Source: Artemia franciscana (taxonomy: Eukaryota; Arthropoda; Branchiopoda; Anostraca; Artemiidae). Taken from it: a DNA stretch of 64,000 bases. Under the pieces are notes generated by a model, which had not been told where the DNA came from, ran no database searches, and saw only the letters and a program-made list of their open reading frames with translations. Positions 34,925 to 47,555 of this stretch are shown here, in pieces (the first letter of the stretch is position 1; each line of letters starts with the position of its first letter). The stretch covers positions 47,838,868 through 47,902,867 of the forward strand of contig NC_088865.1 in NCBI RefSeq assembly GCF_032884065.1. The letters run 5' to 3'. The position numbers and the translations under genes are program-made.

Positions 34925-35345
34925 AATACCTCGGAAGATTTGGTATTGGAAGATTTCCATATGTGAGATTTCTGGGAGTAATAATGGAAGAAAATTTATT
35001 GTTTAAATGGCATGTTCAAAAAATTAGAGTGAAAGTTTCCCGTTGACATGGAATCATCCGAAAATTAAAGCGTTTATTTCCTTTTCCTATCCTCCGTATT
35101 TTGTATTTCTCTCTCATTTAGCCTTATGTATGTTACTGTTCGTCTGTGTGGATATCTACACCTTTTTTCGGTACTTGCTCCTATTCGCCATCTTCATGAG
35201 AAAGCGGCAAGAATTCTCCAGTCGACTACACACACTCCTATTGACCTCTTTAAGATTAAAGAGGTTTACGTTTTATCTCTATCTTCGTTGGCATATCAAT
35301 ACTTCCAGGGAGATCTCCCATGTTGTTTCCCGGGATTACTTAAAC
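34925..35345 (+). mobile_element. LINE fragment, C-terminal part of ORF2
   Basis: Reading across several frameshifts gives LGVIMEENLLFKWHVQKIRV, then GIIRKLKRLFPFPILRILYF, then SLIQPYVCYCSSVW-like text and HEKAARILQSTTHTPIDLFK, ending KEVYVLSLSSLAYQYFQGDL. This is the segment after the reverse transcriptase thumb in CR1/Jockey-like LINEs. It sits directly upstream of the nearly intact LINE and in the same orientation, but is far more decayed. Confidence 0.8.
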
Positions 35346-35607
35346 TAGTAGGAAGTAAATTTGTACACAATTCGAAACTGGGAGGATGTAATGATTCCGG
35401 CTATTCCCTCGGTTCGGTCAGACTTCGGTCTGGGCGTGACTGGGGGGCGTGCTTGGAGCTTGGTCATTCATTAGCTATTGAAGAGTGAACTCCTATAATC
35501 GGATTACTTTTTCAAGTTAAAAGGATTAAATTTGATAGTTTTTTGGACTTTTTATTGCGTAATTTGATGCAATAATAGACTTCTACGAGCGAATTATAGC
35601 AATTATT

Positions 35608-36300
35608 ATGGCGGTCACTCAAGCAAAGTTTGATGATGGAATGAAACGGCTTCAGGCGTCACTGGATAAAATATTAGCAGAACAGAAAAGTTTTTCGGTC
35701 TCAATAGTTGCTCTTCAAGACGAAGTTAGGAAAATATCAGCAGAAAATGCTAATCTACAAGATGAAGCAAAAAAGCTTCGAAATGATCTAGAGCAAGAAA
35801 AATTGCGGAATAACGATTTGGAGAGTAGGCCTTTGGAAATCGAAGTGAGAGAAAGGAGATTAAATTTGATTGTTCATGGTGTGCCTGCTGAAAAGCATAA
35901 TCAATCAGTGACTAGCAACGTAATGTCTCTTCTTTCTGACAAATTGCAAGTTACCGAGGACATTTCTCTTACAAAGTGTTATCGCCTTAAGAGAAATAGC
36001 AGTTCAAACATTACTAGTAGGAAAACTAGTGTTCAACCAGCCCCTGTTTTTATATCGCTAGACACGGATCGTAGCATTCAGTCGATTCTCAGTGAGGTAA
36101 ATAAGTTTAAGGGTAGTGGAATTCGCATTTGCAGTGATCTCCCACCAAAGCTAAATTTTCTACGGAATGAGCTATTGTCTAAGGGAAAGGAGATGCGTGA
36201 TTCAGGTTCGGTTCATCTTACGCGTATTAAACAAAAAGGGAGAAAATTATCGCTAGAATGTAAAAAGTCTCCGTCTTCACAGTGGATTAAGATTGACTAG
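35608..36300 (+). CDS. LINE ORF1 protein, 230 residues
   Basis: Starts at ATG 35608 and ends with TAG. Residues about 10-80 form a long coiled coil rich in E, K, L and Q. Then RERRLNLIVHGVPAEKHN opens a domain of the RRM-like kind found in ORF1 proteins of CR1/L2 and L1 elements, continuing through KCYRLKR and PVFISLDTD. The C-terminal part LPPKLNFLRNELLSKGKEMR and the basic end match the C-terminal domain of these proteins. The known role of the family is RNA binding and chaperoning of the LINE transcript in a ribonucleoprotein with ORF2. The frame is intact. Confidence 0.88.
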   Translation: MAVTQAKFDDGMKRLQASLDKILAEQKSFSVSIVALQDEVRKISAENANLQDEAKKLRNDLEQEKLRNNDLESRPLEIEVRERRLNLIVHGVPAEKHNQSVTSNVMSLLSDKLQVTEDISLTKCYRLKRNSSSNITSRKTSVQPAPVFISLDTDRSIQSILSEVNKFKGSGIRICSDLPPKLNFLRNELLSKGKEMRDSGSVHLTRIKQKGRKLSLECKKSPSSQWIKID

Positions 36301-36710
36301 TTACGGTGATTAATAATAACATTTCATTTGGTGAGATTGCTTTTATTATTTTACAATATGTAATGTTTCTCTGTTCATACGATAGCATTTTTTTCCCTCT
36401 GTAGGGAAAAAGTATTCTATTTTTTGTCCCTCTGTAGCTTATTATGTGTTTATTTTATGTCTTTTTCTTTCTTTTTTTTCTGTGTGTTTCTATTTATATG
36501 AAGTAATTGAATGCAATAATTTTTCAGTGTCCGCATTTCATCTTACAATGAATATGTTCCATTTCTCTCTCCTGTTTCTATTTATTTTCAAGCAGTTTCT
36601 TTTTCTTTCATTATTTTCGAGTTCTCACTGGTTCAGTTGTTTTTGCTACCTTAAGACTCAGACGGTATGCATTTTGCGAAAGTTTCTGCTAGTTCGGATC
36701 ATAATTCTGA

Positions 36711-39700
36711 TTTTGTACATTGGATGATAATTGTATTGGGAATAGACTGAGATACCTTGAGTCTAACCCTTTTGATTTTTCCATATTCCAGAGCCATGAT
36801 AAATTTTCAAAAAATAAGATAAATGACGGTGGGCTAATTAACTTTCCAAATTGTAAATATAAATTACATTCCGAAGTTTCTGATCTACCCAGTATCGGTG
36901 TTGTGAGAACAGGATTTTTAAATTGTAGGGGTTTTCTTAGTTCACAGGATGATCTTGTCGATGTAGTTCATAAACTATCTTGTCATGTCGTTGGATTCTG
37001 TGAGACTTTTCTTACAGACCTGACTCATCAGGTTGTTCTTCCTGGATATCAATTTATTTTTAAAAACCGATTGACTAGGCGCCAGGGTGGTTTAGCAGTA
37101 CTAGTTAAAGAAGGTATCTCTTTTCGACGCATTGCAAATCTGGAAGGTTCTCATGAGGAAATGCTTTTTGAAGTAATGGTGACTGAAATTAGTCTTGGAA
37201 AAAAAGATGTTTTTTTTTGCGTAGTATATCGACCGCCTTCTTCTCCAGTCAAATCTTTCCTCTCTAAACTCCATGATTTTTTGTATCAACCCCATTTTCA
37301 AAATAAAGATGTAATCCTTTCCGGAGATTTCAATATTGACCTTCTAGAAGCTTCAAATGAATCCTCTGTTGAGTTATTGTCTTCTTGCTTTTCTGTGTGT
37401 CTGCTTCCTACTTGCCTGATACCTACAAGAATTTCACCTAGTTCTGCTTCTCTCATTGATAATATTTTTACATCTTTACCTATTCAAGCAAATTTTGCTG
37501 TTTTAAGTGATATATTGGATCATTTCCTGCTGGTTTCAGATTTAGCTCTTACTTATAAAATACCACAGGTAAGTAAGGAACGTCAAGGACGGTTAATAAA
37601 TAAAATAACATTAAAACACCTGAATGAAAGCCTTGGACTATTGGATTGGCAGGAGGTAATATCCACGGAGGACACAGATATGGCAACTGATAATTTTCAA
37701 AGAAATTTCAATTGCTGCCTTGATTCTAGTTGCCCATTTGTTACGATTAAAATTTGCAGAGAAAAATTTCCTAAAAGGCCATGGATAACGTCTGGAATTT
37801 CGATATCAGTTAAGAAACAAAATCAGTTATTTAAAAAGCAGTTAAAGAATCCAACTGATTATAATATTAAAAATTTTAGAATTTTCAAAAATAAATTAAC
37901 GACAATGATACGTTTGTCGAAACAATTGTATTATAAAAAGTCTTTCGAAGAAGCTCAAAATTCACCTCGCAAAACGTGGTCTTTAATTAATTATTTTATA
38001 AAAAAAGAAAGTAAGTCAAATTTTCCTGAAGTTATTAGTTTAGAAGATGGTTCGACTACTAATAAATCGGAGAAAGTGGCTGATATTTTGAATACTTATT
38101 TTGCTAAAATAGAAGAGAAAATTGTTTCATCAGTAATGAACCAGTTTGATTCACGTAGTAATAAACATTTTTCTTCATACCTTCCATCTCCTCAAAGTAA
38201 TTCAATTTTTCTCGGGCCTATTTCTCATTCTGAAATAACAAGAATAGTGTTTGATCTAAATCCAGGTAATTCAGCGGGAATTGACGGGTCTAGTTCTAAG
38301 ATTGTTAAAGAAATACTGTCTGCAATAATATTACCATTACAGGATATAATTAATCTTTCATTTAAAACTGGAGTTTTCCCATCTGCTTTTAAAGAAGCGC
38401 GGATAGTTCCGCTTCACAAAGGTGACTCTCCTGAAAATCCATCAAATTACCGCCCTATTTTTATTCTGTCAGCATTTTCTAAAATACTTGAGAAGGCAAT
38501 TTATAAAAGGTTTTATGACTTTCTTAAATCGTCTAATTTCTACACAAATTCCCAGTTTGGTTTCCGGTCTGGACACAACACTGAACATGCTATCGTTGCT
38601 CTCATCCAATATATTCATGAATGCTTAGATAGAGGTGAAATTCCAGCAACAATATATTTAGATTTTAAAAAAGCATTCGATACAATATCCCATTGTATTC
38701 TTTTTAGTAAATTGGATAATTGTGGTGTGCGTGGACCGGCGTTGGATCTAGTTAAATCTTATCTTGATAAGAGAAAGCAACGATTAGATGGAGGCAATTT
38801 CCTCTCTTCACCTGTACCTCAGTCTTCGAAGGTTGGGGTACCTCAGGGTTCTGTCCTAGGTCCTCTCCTTTTTTTAATTTATATAAATGATTTTCACCGC
38901 GCTTTTACATCCCTGTGTCTCAACACTCATTTTGCTGATGATACGGCAGTTTCAATTTCTGAAAAGAATGACGAGGAGCTGGACGCAAAACTGAATACTG
39001 CATTTTCTAATGTTCTTGATTGGTTTTCTTCAAATTTTATTGCTTTGAATGTATCAAAAACTAATTTCATAATTTACGGCAGAAAGTCAAATATCTGCCC
39101 TCGTATTACCCGAGTTACTTCTTCAAAGTATCTATTATCAATATCTCGTGTGAAAATGATAAAGTACCTTGGACTTGTGATTGACGAAAGCTTATCTTTT
39201 AAAGCACACATTCAAAATCTACGATTAAAGATTTCAAGGTATGTTGGTTTAATGCGAAGGTTGAAGCTTTGTTTGCCCTACTCTGCTTTACGAAGTATTT
39301 ATTTTTCTCTGATTCAGACTAATATTAATTATTGTTCTCTAGTATATTTATCTACATTTAAAAGCCATATTAAACCAATACAGATTTTACAAAATAAAGC
39401 CCTAAGAATCCTTAAACTTTTTATTCCATCACCTATTGAACTTCCAAATAAGTCTTCTACTGCATCTTTATATACTTATCTAGATATACTTCCAGTCTCT
39501 TAACAGTTTGCTTTTGGAGCAATTTTTTTCAAAATCAATTATGACATTAAGAAATTACCGCCATATTACCTCCATCAAAGTTTGTTCTCCCAATCACAAG
39601 ATTTACATAATTATAACACTCGACAAAAAAATTATATCTACATTGACAAGTATAATACTGAGAGATCTAAATTCACTCCGTTTGTGTCAATAGCTCGGTG

Positions 39701-39797
39701 CTGGGATGCTCACAAGACCCTTATTGATAATTTTTCCTCTATCCATTTAATAAAAAGGAAACTTAAATTTCATTTAGTTCAGGTTATTTTTAATTAA
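36711..39797 (+). pseudogene. LINE ORF2: endonuclease and reverse transcriptase, with an in-frame stop
   Basis: An AP-type endonuclease fills about residues 60-270: VVGFCETFL, then VVYRPPSSP, then LSGDFNIDLL, and DHFLLVSDL for the final histidine box. The reverse transcriptase follows: GIDGSSSKIVKE, IVPLHKGDSPENPSNYRPI, IYLDFKKAFDTIS (motif A, near 38656), VGVPQGSVLGPLLFL (motif B) and THFADDTAVS (catalytic DD, near 38931). The frame is broken by TAA at 39501-39503 after YLDILPVS. The same frame then continues as QFAFGAIFFKIN and HNYNTRQKNYIYIDK to the natural end at 39797. The open frame has no ATG at its start. A separate ATG at 36667 encodes MHFAKVSASSDHNSDFVH in another frame, so the true start was probably there with one base lost or gained near 36720. 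Confidence 0.9.
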
Positions 39798-40117
39798 GTA
39801 TCTTTTTAGTAAGAAAAAGTTTTTGTATGGTTCGTTCTGGGTGATTATAGGCCTCTCAGCTATCTTCCAGTATTAATTTATATTTAATAATATGGACGTT
39901 TTTAATTTCTTCAATAGTATTGAATGATACTTGGCTAGCTGTTACTTTCATATTATTGTTGTGTTATTGTATCTTTGCCGTCATGTTTATCTTTGTATTG
40001 TAGTGTGTTATTATTTTATCTTTGTCTAGGCCTAGTTTTTCGAGCTTGTCTCCCCGTGTGCCTATGTCATTTATATATACATGTACGTGCGATTAATAAA
40101 TAAATGAACTTGAACTT

Positions 40118-40990
40118 GGTACCTGCTCTGATAATCACGAACACCTTCTTGCTGCCGGCAGTCACGAACACTTGGCTCCCTTAAGAGAAAGATGAAAAAT
40201 TGCTTATTAAAGTTACATATTAGTTGTTTTATGTTTTTTTTGGAGGGGGCTGCTTTGTTGGCATTGGATCCTTGATGACACAGAGGATTTTAAATTTTTT
40301 TTCTTCGGGTGATTATAAGGGTCGCTGTTTCGTGGGGACTTTCGGTGAGTTGATTTTCCTTATAGATTTATATTTAGATGTTGTTTAGTATGTTAATGCC
40401 TAGTTTTATCATTTATTATTTATTCTATATCGTTTTCCATATAACGTGCCATTGAGCCCTTTATGATATTGTTTTTGTTATTGTTATCTTATGGAAATAA
40501 ATAGAATTTTAACTTGAATAGGTGCAAGAACTGTTAAAAAGGTCACTACAAGATCTGTGTTTTTAACAGTATTGGATAGAACTAACAAAATTGAATTGAA
40601 TTTTTAATTTATAATAATATTAATTGGTAAAAGCTCATCAGTTCTGCATTTCATTATACTCTCCAACAACAGCCATGCTTAGAACAAGGTAAAGTTACTT
40701 ACTTTGCCCTAAATGTTAAATTAGTTTTGGCAAATATACAAACAAATCCAATAATGATCCAATCTAATTGATCCTCTCCGTTCACAGATGAAATAGTTTA
40801 AATAGTCATAGTTGAGAACCCCTGTATTATATTTATCTAATATATTTTTGTCGCTTGATTAAATAGCCGTCAATTATCAAATTTTATTCATTTTTAATAT
40901 GCAAGATTGTTAGATCATGGCTGCGTTCGAAAAGACTAAGGATATTAACCTTTTGTACAATATATAGCGTGACTGGAATACTATTTTACT
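40118..40990. other. LINE-like 3' UTR remnant and unassigned sequence
   Basis: From about 40140 to 40525 the text, ending in TTATGGAAATAAATAGAATTTTAACTTGAA, resembles the 3' UTR end of another LINE but has no coding part. The rest has no recognised element. Confidence 0.4.
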
Positions 40991-43900
40991 TAGACTTGCT
41001 TAGATTTAGGACTTCCCACACCAATCGGCACAAAGAGGCGGCAACGATGCGTCTCCACAATGACCTCTCCTGTGTCTTTGACCAAAGTTCATCAAGGAAT
41101 GTTCTTGAGAATGCTGCATCTTTTTCTAGGTATCGCCGGAGGGTAGTCTTCTGTCGTTTGCGCCGTCTAACTCTTGGATGAGTTCAACACCGAACATCAT
41201 GAGGCAGACGAATGCTGCCCAATTCAACCCTATGATCCCAATAGCACCACCGACTGCTTATAACCCCATCAATAATAAGTGGCTGTTTAGTCTTCTCTCT
41301 AATGCATGAATTGGTAATTTTGACTGTCCAGGAGATTCCGTGTCGAAAACAACTGTTTTCAAAACTTAGGATTCTTTTCTCTAGCTGTTCTGTCAGTGCG
41401 CAGCTTTCAGAACCCTACATTAGTACTGACAAGACGTTACTGTTGAAGAACCTTATTTTCAGCTTCAAAGAGAAAGTTGAACTTCTCCAAACTTTTCGTA
41501 ACTTATCAAAGGCGCTTCCTGCACACGTGATACGGGCGACATTTTCATGTTTGGGGCTTCCATCGGTACTCACTAGACTCCTAAGATATCTAAACATCTC
41601 TACCTCTTTAATTATCTATCAGTGGCTCGGTAGGTAGTTTATTCACATTATTACGTATGATTTTGTTTCCTTTAGGTACCTATTGCCAAACCCATTCGCT
41701 CACAACTTTCGAGAGCTCATTTATGTTGTACTGAGGCTCCTCTCTTAAATGAGAAAGGAGGGTTATAGCGTCTCCAAACTCTGCATCAAAAAGAGTATGA
41801 TAATCATTCGACTGGATGCCACCTGCAAGATGCACGATATATGATGATGAGGTGTTATATGATGAAATTGCACGTCCGCAATATAAACTCAACGATCATT
41901 GTAAACAGTACTGGTGGCAGGATACACCCCTATCGAACGCCTGAGTTGACTTTGAACCACCCAGTGATGTCCTCATCATCAGTTCGAACTACACGCATTT
42001 GTTGACCATATAGCGCCATCATATTTCTGACAATTCTATCTGTGAAGCCATAGTAGTGCAATACTTTCCACGCTGAATCTCCATGGACTGAGTCGAAAGC
42101 CTTCAAAAAATCGATGGAAGGCGTTATTTTTTAAGTCTCCCATTCATTTGAGTCTTCAATAAGTTTTCTAAGACTAAATATCAAGTCTGCACATGACCTA
42201 ATAGTCGAAAAACATGTTGTTCATCTTTGAGTATAGCTTCAATTTTTGTCTGGATGTTATTCAAAAGTACTTCTCATATGACTTTGTTTTCTGCAGACCG
42301 TAGGGTGATACCTCACTAACTGTTGCAATCAGCAGTTCTAACCTTTTTAAATACTTTCACTACAACCCCTTTCTTCCTATCTTTGGGAGTATCCTCAGTG
42401 TCCCATATCTACATGAAAACGTGGCTTAGTAGCTAAGTTAGCACTCTAGCACCATATGTCAATAGTTCAGGATGTATACCACTGATACCAGCTGTTTTTC
42501 TATTCTTTAATTTACGTAGTACTGCCTTTACGTCATGTAAATTAATTGGCTCTGTACTTATGTCTAATCAGTTAAGGGTTCAATTATCAGGGGGGTCTGA
42601 GGATCTGCAGTAGAGGCAAAGTTTAATATTTCATGGAAGTACTATTTGCATCTATTATCGATTTCTTCTTTGTGTGTTAGCAGTCGTCCCGATTTACTCT
42701 CAATTGTAGCAGCAGACGATTTGAAATCTCCTGTCACCTCTTTAGTTATGCGATAAACTGCTCTGCTGTCACCCTTACTGGTAGTAGCATCGGCTTCGGC
42801 AGCATTGAAATTGAGGAATCAATGTCTTTTTGCTCTAGTTAACCATTTTACAGCCTTGTGGGCTTCTTTGTACTTCTTCCTTAAACAGTCCTTATATTCA
42901 GAGATGGCACTGAAGTTGCAGGAGTTTAGTTGAATTTTTACCTCTTTCCTCACCAACATGAGTTTCCAAGAAAAATCACTTATCAACTGTTCCCCTTTCT
43001 TCTTAGAAAATCCAAGACTATTTCCAGCTAAACTTTGCACATTTTCCACGATCCAGGTCCATGATTTGTCACAATTTGCTGTCCTCTCCTCTCAAACAAG
43101 GCGAGAAGACATATTCGAGAGGGATAAACAATAAATTTGTCGAATGTCTTCGTCCCTTAGCTTTTGTATATCAGCTGTTATAAGATTTCTTTTGAGCTTC
43201 ACAATAGTCTTTAGCTTCAACTTGAAACTGGCGATCGCTAGCTGGTGATCGGAGAACAAATCAGCACCACGAAAGAAACGTAAATCCTCCAAACTTTGCT
43301 CACCAACAATTAGGCCACGGCCAGCACACATATCTTTCAATCGCAAACCATTATTATTTATGATACTGAAAACATATTGTCAAATCATTTCAGTTACAAA
43401 AGTATGGCTATTACCAACTTTTTAATTGAAATAACCACATATAAACAGATATCATCCTTAGGTAATGAACAGACAAAAATTGTCAACATAATTCCGTCTA
43501 TACATGTTGTTTTCTCCTCGCAAAGAAGGCTAAGAAACTTATTCGAGAGGGGTAGACAATAATTTTACCGAATGTCTTTGTCCCTTAGCTTCTGCACATA
43601 AAATGTTCTAAGACATCTTTCGTGCTTCACAATAGTCTTTAGCTTCAACTTGAAACGGACGATCACTAGTTGGTGATCAGAGAAAAAAATCAGCACCGCA
43701 AAAAAAACTTAAGTCCTCCAAACTTTGTGCACCAACAATTAGGCCACAACCAGCACATATGTTTATTAATCGCACACCATTATCATTTATGACACCCAAA
43801 GCATATAGTCAAATCATTTCACGAGTATAACTATGGCTATTACCAACCATAGCATTGAAATAACCACATATACATAAAATATCATGCTCAGGTACTGAAC

Positions 43901-44360
43901 TGACCAAATTGTTAAGTTCACAATAAAAATAATCTTTCTTGGAATTATCGGCTTCATTTTTCGGAGCATATGCGACTGATTATCAGTGTTAACTAGGAGC
44001 TTGCGAAGCAGACTTTCATCATTCTCTCGTTTTTGGGACAAACTCAAGCATAGACTTCTTTGCATTCCTGCTGACTGCAAGGGAAACTCCAGCTTCACGC
44101 TTCTTTTCTATGTCAGAAAAGAAATCTTCATAGTCATCAATTACAATAGATTCAAAACCTGTCAATCTAGCTTCAGATTAGGCCGGTACGTTAACATTAT
44201 ATGTTTAAAAGATTCTTATAACACTTTCTATGCGACCAGGTTGTGTATCAAGGTTCAACCAGTCGAACATTCCGAAACGCAAGACCAAAAAATTGGTTTG
44301 TTGTCAAAAATTGTGTCTGGGGAGGGTCGAAAGTTGTTGTGGATGAGATAATGTTTTTGA
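40990..44360 (-). mobile_element. Decayed LINE, endonuclease to C-terminus, minus strand
   Basis: Minus-strand pieces, in order of translation: REAGVSLAVSRNAKKSMLEF near 44100, HDILCICGYFNAMVGNSHSYT near 43880 (the endonuclease GDFN box, one residue off), RGLIVGEQSLEDLRFFRGAD and SDHQLAIASFKLKLK (43310-43200), KEAHKAVKWLTRAKRH near 42830, GDSRAVYRITKEVTGDFKSS near 42740, then many stops, and finally RYLRSLVSTDGSPKHENVAR, CAGSAFDKLRKVW and LKLKIRFFNSNVLSVLM (41590-41415). A basic C-terminal tail runs to about 40995. The order is that of RTE-like LINEs of the BovB/RTE type or a relative. The endonuclease part contains a tandem duplication. Confidence 0.85.
43090..43925 (-). repeat. Tandem duplication of about 425 bp inside a LINE
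   Basis: Positions 43090-43505 and 43515-43925 are diverged copies of one segment: TATTCGAGAGGGATAAACAA and TATTCGAGAGGGGTAGACAA; GTCTTTAGCTTCAACTTGAAAC in both; CAACAATTAGGCCACGGCCAG and CAACAATTAGGCCACAACCAG. The duplication repeats the end of the endonuclease domain, so it is not part of the original element. Confidence 0.85.
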
Positions 44361-44399
44361 GATAATGTTTTAAAGGATTAGGGGATTAACCAATTTCCA

Positions 44400-46745
44400 G
44401 TCTTATTCCCCTGCGTAATCTAGGAATACATCCCTCGAAAGTCTCCTCCGTCCCAGTTACATACGCCTACCAAGTCGAACCAAGTCCTCAGATCACGTTA
44501 CCCAATTTGGACTATCCTCACACCTCCCCTTACTCAAATACCTCCCAAAAATTCACATCTCATAGACATAGATTCTCTCCTTGCGTCAAAGACTTTGATA
44601 GCTGGTTTTAGCCTCCATCCGTCTTTTGCCAAAATAGACCTGATCACTCCCCTCTCAGACACCCTACTTTCCTTTCCCAGCATCATCTTGCCTTACCATC
44701 CCTGCCCATAAAGAACACTCCCAATTTGACTTCTTCTCGTACTACCAGGAAAATTTCCCCCATCCCTTTGACTTTATTCCTTGTGGAAATCCTATCAATG
44801 TGACTCTGGTTTGAGAATTCCTACATGCGAAAATTATTCTGTAATGAATAGTCCACCCCAAAAATTACCCACACCAACCCATAGCCCAAATTTGAAACCC
44901 TCCCCGAGAATTACTGAACCTTACTGACAATCACGTTTCCCCAGTCGTTTTAAATTTCTAAAATTTTTAATCACTAACGCCGAAAACCTTAATATTGACA
45001 AATTTACTGAACTCAAGGTGCTGTCTGAATTTATTCATTTTGATGTTATAGCTGTTACGAAAGTATTGTCTCATGACCAAACGTCTCTTCGTTTGTCAAA
45101 TTATTCAGAATCTATTAAGCTCCGTCCTCTGGATTACCTACTTGGAAAAAAAGGAGGGGATATCACGATTTTTGCTAATTAAAACTTTTCCCTAAAATCA
45201 TTCCTGTTCCTAATTTATCTAAGTACGATGCAATCCTTCGGCTAAGTATTAGACCTCAAGTACTCCTCCGTCCCTATAATTTCATTGCAATAGCAATCTT
45301 CTGTTACTCGCAAAACCAAAATATTGGTATTTAAATACCAACAACATGGCGAAATGCCTCTCTGTATGTTATTCTAACTAATCGGAATAATTTTTACAGT
45401 CCCCTCTCGGCTTTGCCTCCATTGGGTGGGAGCTATATTTTTTTCCTATTCCTATCCCCCTTTTTTAATTTTAAGCATACATTCTCAGTAACATATGGAT
45501 CTTTCCGCTCCCTTCAAAATGCTGGCTTTTTTGAAACTTGGCTGAGTACTAAGGATTTGTCTGATATTTATAATTTGCATGATCTCGATGAAAAAAGAAC
45601 TACCTTTTGCAAAAAGCTAAACGATAAATATATAATTTCTTTCCCAGAAAAAGATTTAAAAAGTGTTCTAGTGAAAAATAATTAATTAATCAACCCATAA
45701 AAGCGCCAATTAGAAAAAAAAACTTAAATCTTCAGAAAATGGTAAACTGGACGAAGCTAATAAACTAAGAAAAGCAAGTAAAAAGGGAATACGCAAATCT
45801 TCCCAATCCTACTACAAGGATAAGGTCAAAGAATTGTTTACCAATAAACCAAAAAATTAGTTTTTGGGGGTAAAAACAAATTGTATAGTAGTAGTCTAGA
45901 CCAGCTTTATTTCAACCTACTTGAATCCCCAGAAGTTACTGCCATTAATCTTAACAAGTTCCTTGCTTCCATCATCCAGAGCATTCCAACATTGTCTTAT
46001 CCATTACCTACTAATGTTCTCCCGCCTGCTTTCCCATCCATATCTCCGTCAGAGACTGAAAGAAGAATTGGGAAACTACGAAAAACAAGTGTATGTCCTT
46101 TAGATATGCCGTTTCCTCTTATTAGTGCTTTCAGTGACTTTCTCTCAAAGTCCCTGTCAGTTATTTTCAATGAGATTATTGAGTCTGGCCAACATCCGCA
46201 AATTTGGAAACAGCATTTCATAACCCCTTTGAAAAAGAAAGACGGAAAACTCGGTTTTGAGATGTTCATCCTATTTCACTCACTCCTATATTCTCTAAGC
46301 TGCATAAAGGATTCCTTACAGATTGGCTAAAGGAGAAAATCCTACCTCTTACTGACCTGAGACAATTCGGGAACATGTTTTTCTCATTGACTCGATTTGA
46401 AAAACTGTTGAAAAACCAAGTTGTTCGCTAAATTTAATTTCCATTGACCATCAAAAAGCATTTGATCTTGTTAACCACAATATTTTAGTTGAGAAACTTG
46501 TAACTGATTTCAATATTGATTCTTTTTTAGTTTAACTGGTTGCTTCCATTTGATCAAATGGATCACAGGTATTCAAATATTATAAAATTATTCCAGTCCC
46601 CTCACTGTCCCCAATAGAGCACCCAGACGTACTCTGCTAGCTCCCCTCCTCTTTTTTGTTCTGATAAATAGCCTCGCTAAGGAATTTACCGACAGATAGA
46701 ATTTTGTAGATGAACTAACGGTTGCTGAAACCTGCTACCGAAGCT
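44400..46745 (+). mobile_element. Decayed LINE, endonuclease and reverse transcriptase remnants, plus strand
   Basis: Pieces in order: ITNAENLNIDKFTELKVLSE and FIHFDVIAVTKV (45000-45060, endonuclease start), KFPPSL-type text upstream (uncertain), then IGKLRKTSVCPLDMPFPLIS, FSDFLSKSLSVIFNEIIESG and QHPQIWKQHFITPLKKKDGK (46060-46245, the start of the reverse transcriptase), then LISIDHQKAFDLVNHNILVE (46435-46494, motif A). Later motifs are blurred. The first part, 44400-44990, is proline-rich and of unclear relation. The clade was not determined. Confidence 0.78.
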
Positions 46746-46846
46746 TAGTAAGCAACCCTATGAGTAGCCTCAATGTTATTGCAGATGTATGCAATGTATA
46801 TATGCAATGTTATTGCATATATATATAATGAAAGAAAGTATAAAAA

Positions 46847-47175
46847 ACAGTTTGTGGTAACGAACTGTAGTAAGGAGCGACCCGGCTCAATAGTAACCAA
46901 AACTCTAAAAAACTGAATTTTGATATCAATAGCTACATCAAAAGAATCGCATTTTAGTGCTGATTTTAAATATATAAGTTTCATCAAGTTTAGTCTTACC
47001 TATTAAAAGTTACGAGCCTGAGAATATTTGCCTTATTTAAGAAAATAGGGGGAAACACCCCCTAAAAGTCATAGAATCTTAACGAAAATGACACCATCAG
47101 AGTCAACGTATCAGAGAACCCTACTGTAGAAGTTTCAAGCTCTTATCTACAAAAATGTGGAACTTTGTATTAAAC
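46847..47175 (+). repeat. Composite repeat module A, 5' part, plus orientation
   Basis: It starts with the terminal palindrome (46847-46868, one mismatch) and AAGGAGCGACCCGGCTCAAT. It follows module A to the CAAGCTCTTATCTACAAAAATGTGG landmark and stops near 47175. The sequence is well preserved over this length. Confidence 0.92.
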
Positions 47176-47325
47176 AACACTTTTGCGCTGGAGAAAACCG
47201 ATAAGGGTTTGCGGTCGCACGAAAGTCCACGTAACTACTTACCTATTAACTCTACGATTCACTTAATCCTCAAAAATTTAATTTAAAATATTATAAGTAA
47301 GCCAAAAATAAATCAACTATAACCT

Positions 47326-47330
<5 letters not shown>

Positions 47331-47397
<67 letters not shown>

Positions 47398-47404
47398 ATA
47401 TATA
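47331..47404. repeat. (AT)n microsatellite at a Helitron 5' end
   Basis: TA dinucleotides run directly into the TCTATATATATAAAAA start of the Helitron at 47395. Confidence 0.95.
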
Positions 47405-47442
47405 TAAAAATAAGTTGTCTGTCTGTGGATCTGTGGATCAGG

Positions 47443-47514
47443 TGACGTCATGTTTCTGTGTCGGCTGACGTCATGAAATTAGTTGTCGTCATTTTTGCTT
47501 TGACGGTGACGTCA
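47443..47514. promoter_or_regulatory. Three TGACGTCA palindromes in the Helitron 5' leader
   Basis: Perfect copies lie at 47443-47450, 47466-47473 and 47507-47514, just upstream of the start of the Rep frame at 47556. They are matched by three copies in the other Helitron. The word is the CREB/ATF consensus. Any role in transcription is an inference. Confidence 0.45.
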
Positions 47515-47555
47515 TTCAAGATATTTAAGACATATGTTCACGTAGAAATCTATTA

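Larger units (their letters stand above)
35380..40117 (+). mobile_element. Near-full-length two-ORF LINE (CR1/L2-like)
   Basis: The element holds ORF1 (35608-36300), an intervening T-rich segment, ORF2 with endonuclease and reverse transcriptase (36667/36711-39797), and a 3' UTR ending in AATGAACTTGAACTTGG, a short terminal repeat of the kind seen at CR1/L2 ends. The 5' boundary is a guess between the decayed LINE fragment (ends about 35345) and ORF1. It is the least damaged element in the window: two lesions, both in ORF2, would stop it from moving (a likely frameshift near the start of ORF2 and an in-frame TAA at 39501). Confidence 0.85.

Noticed and set aside
36446..36727. A 93-residue hydrophobic open frame between LINE ORF1 and ORF2
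   Set aside because: It is T-rich inter-ORF sequence translated as F, L and S; no LINE protein of this kind is known to me.
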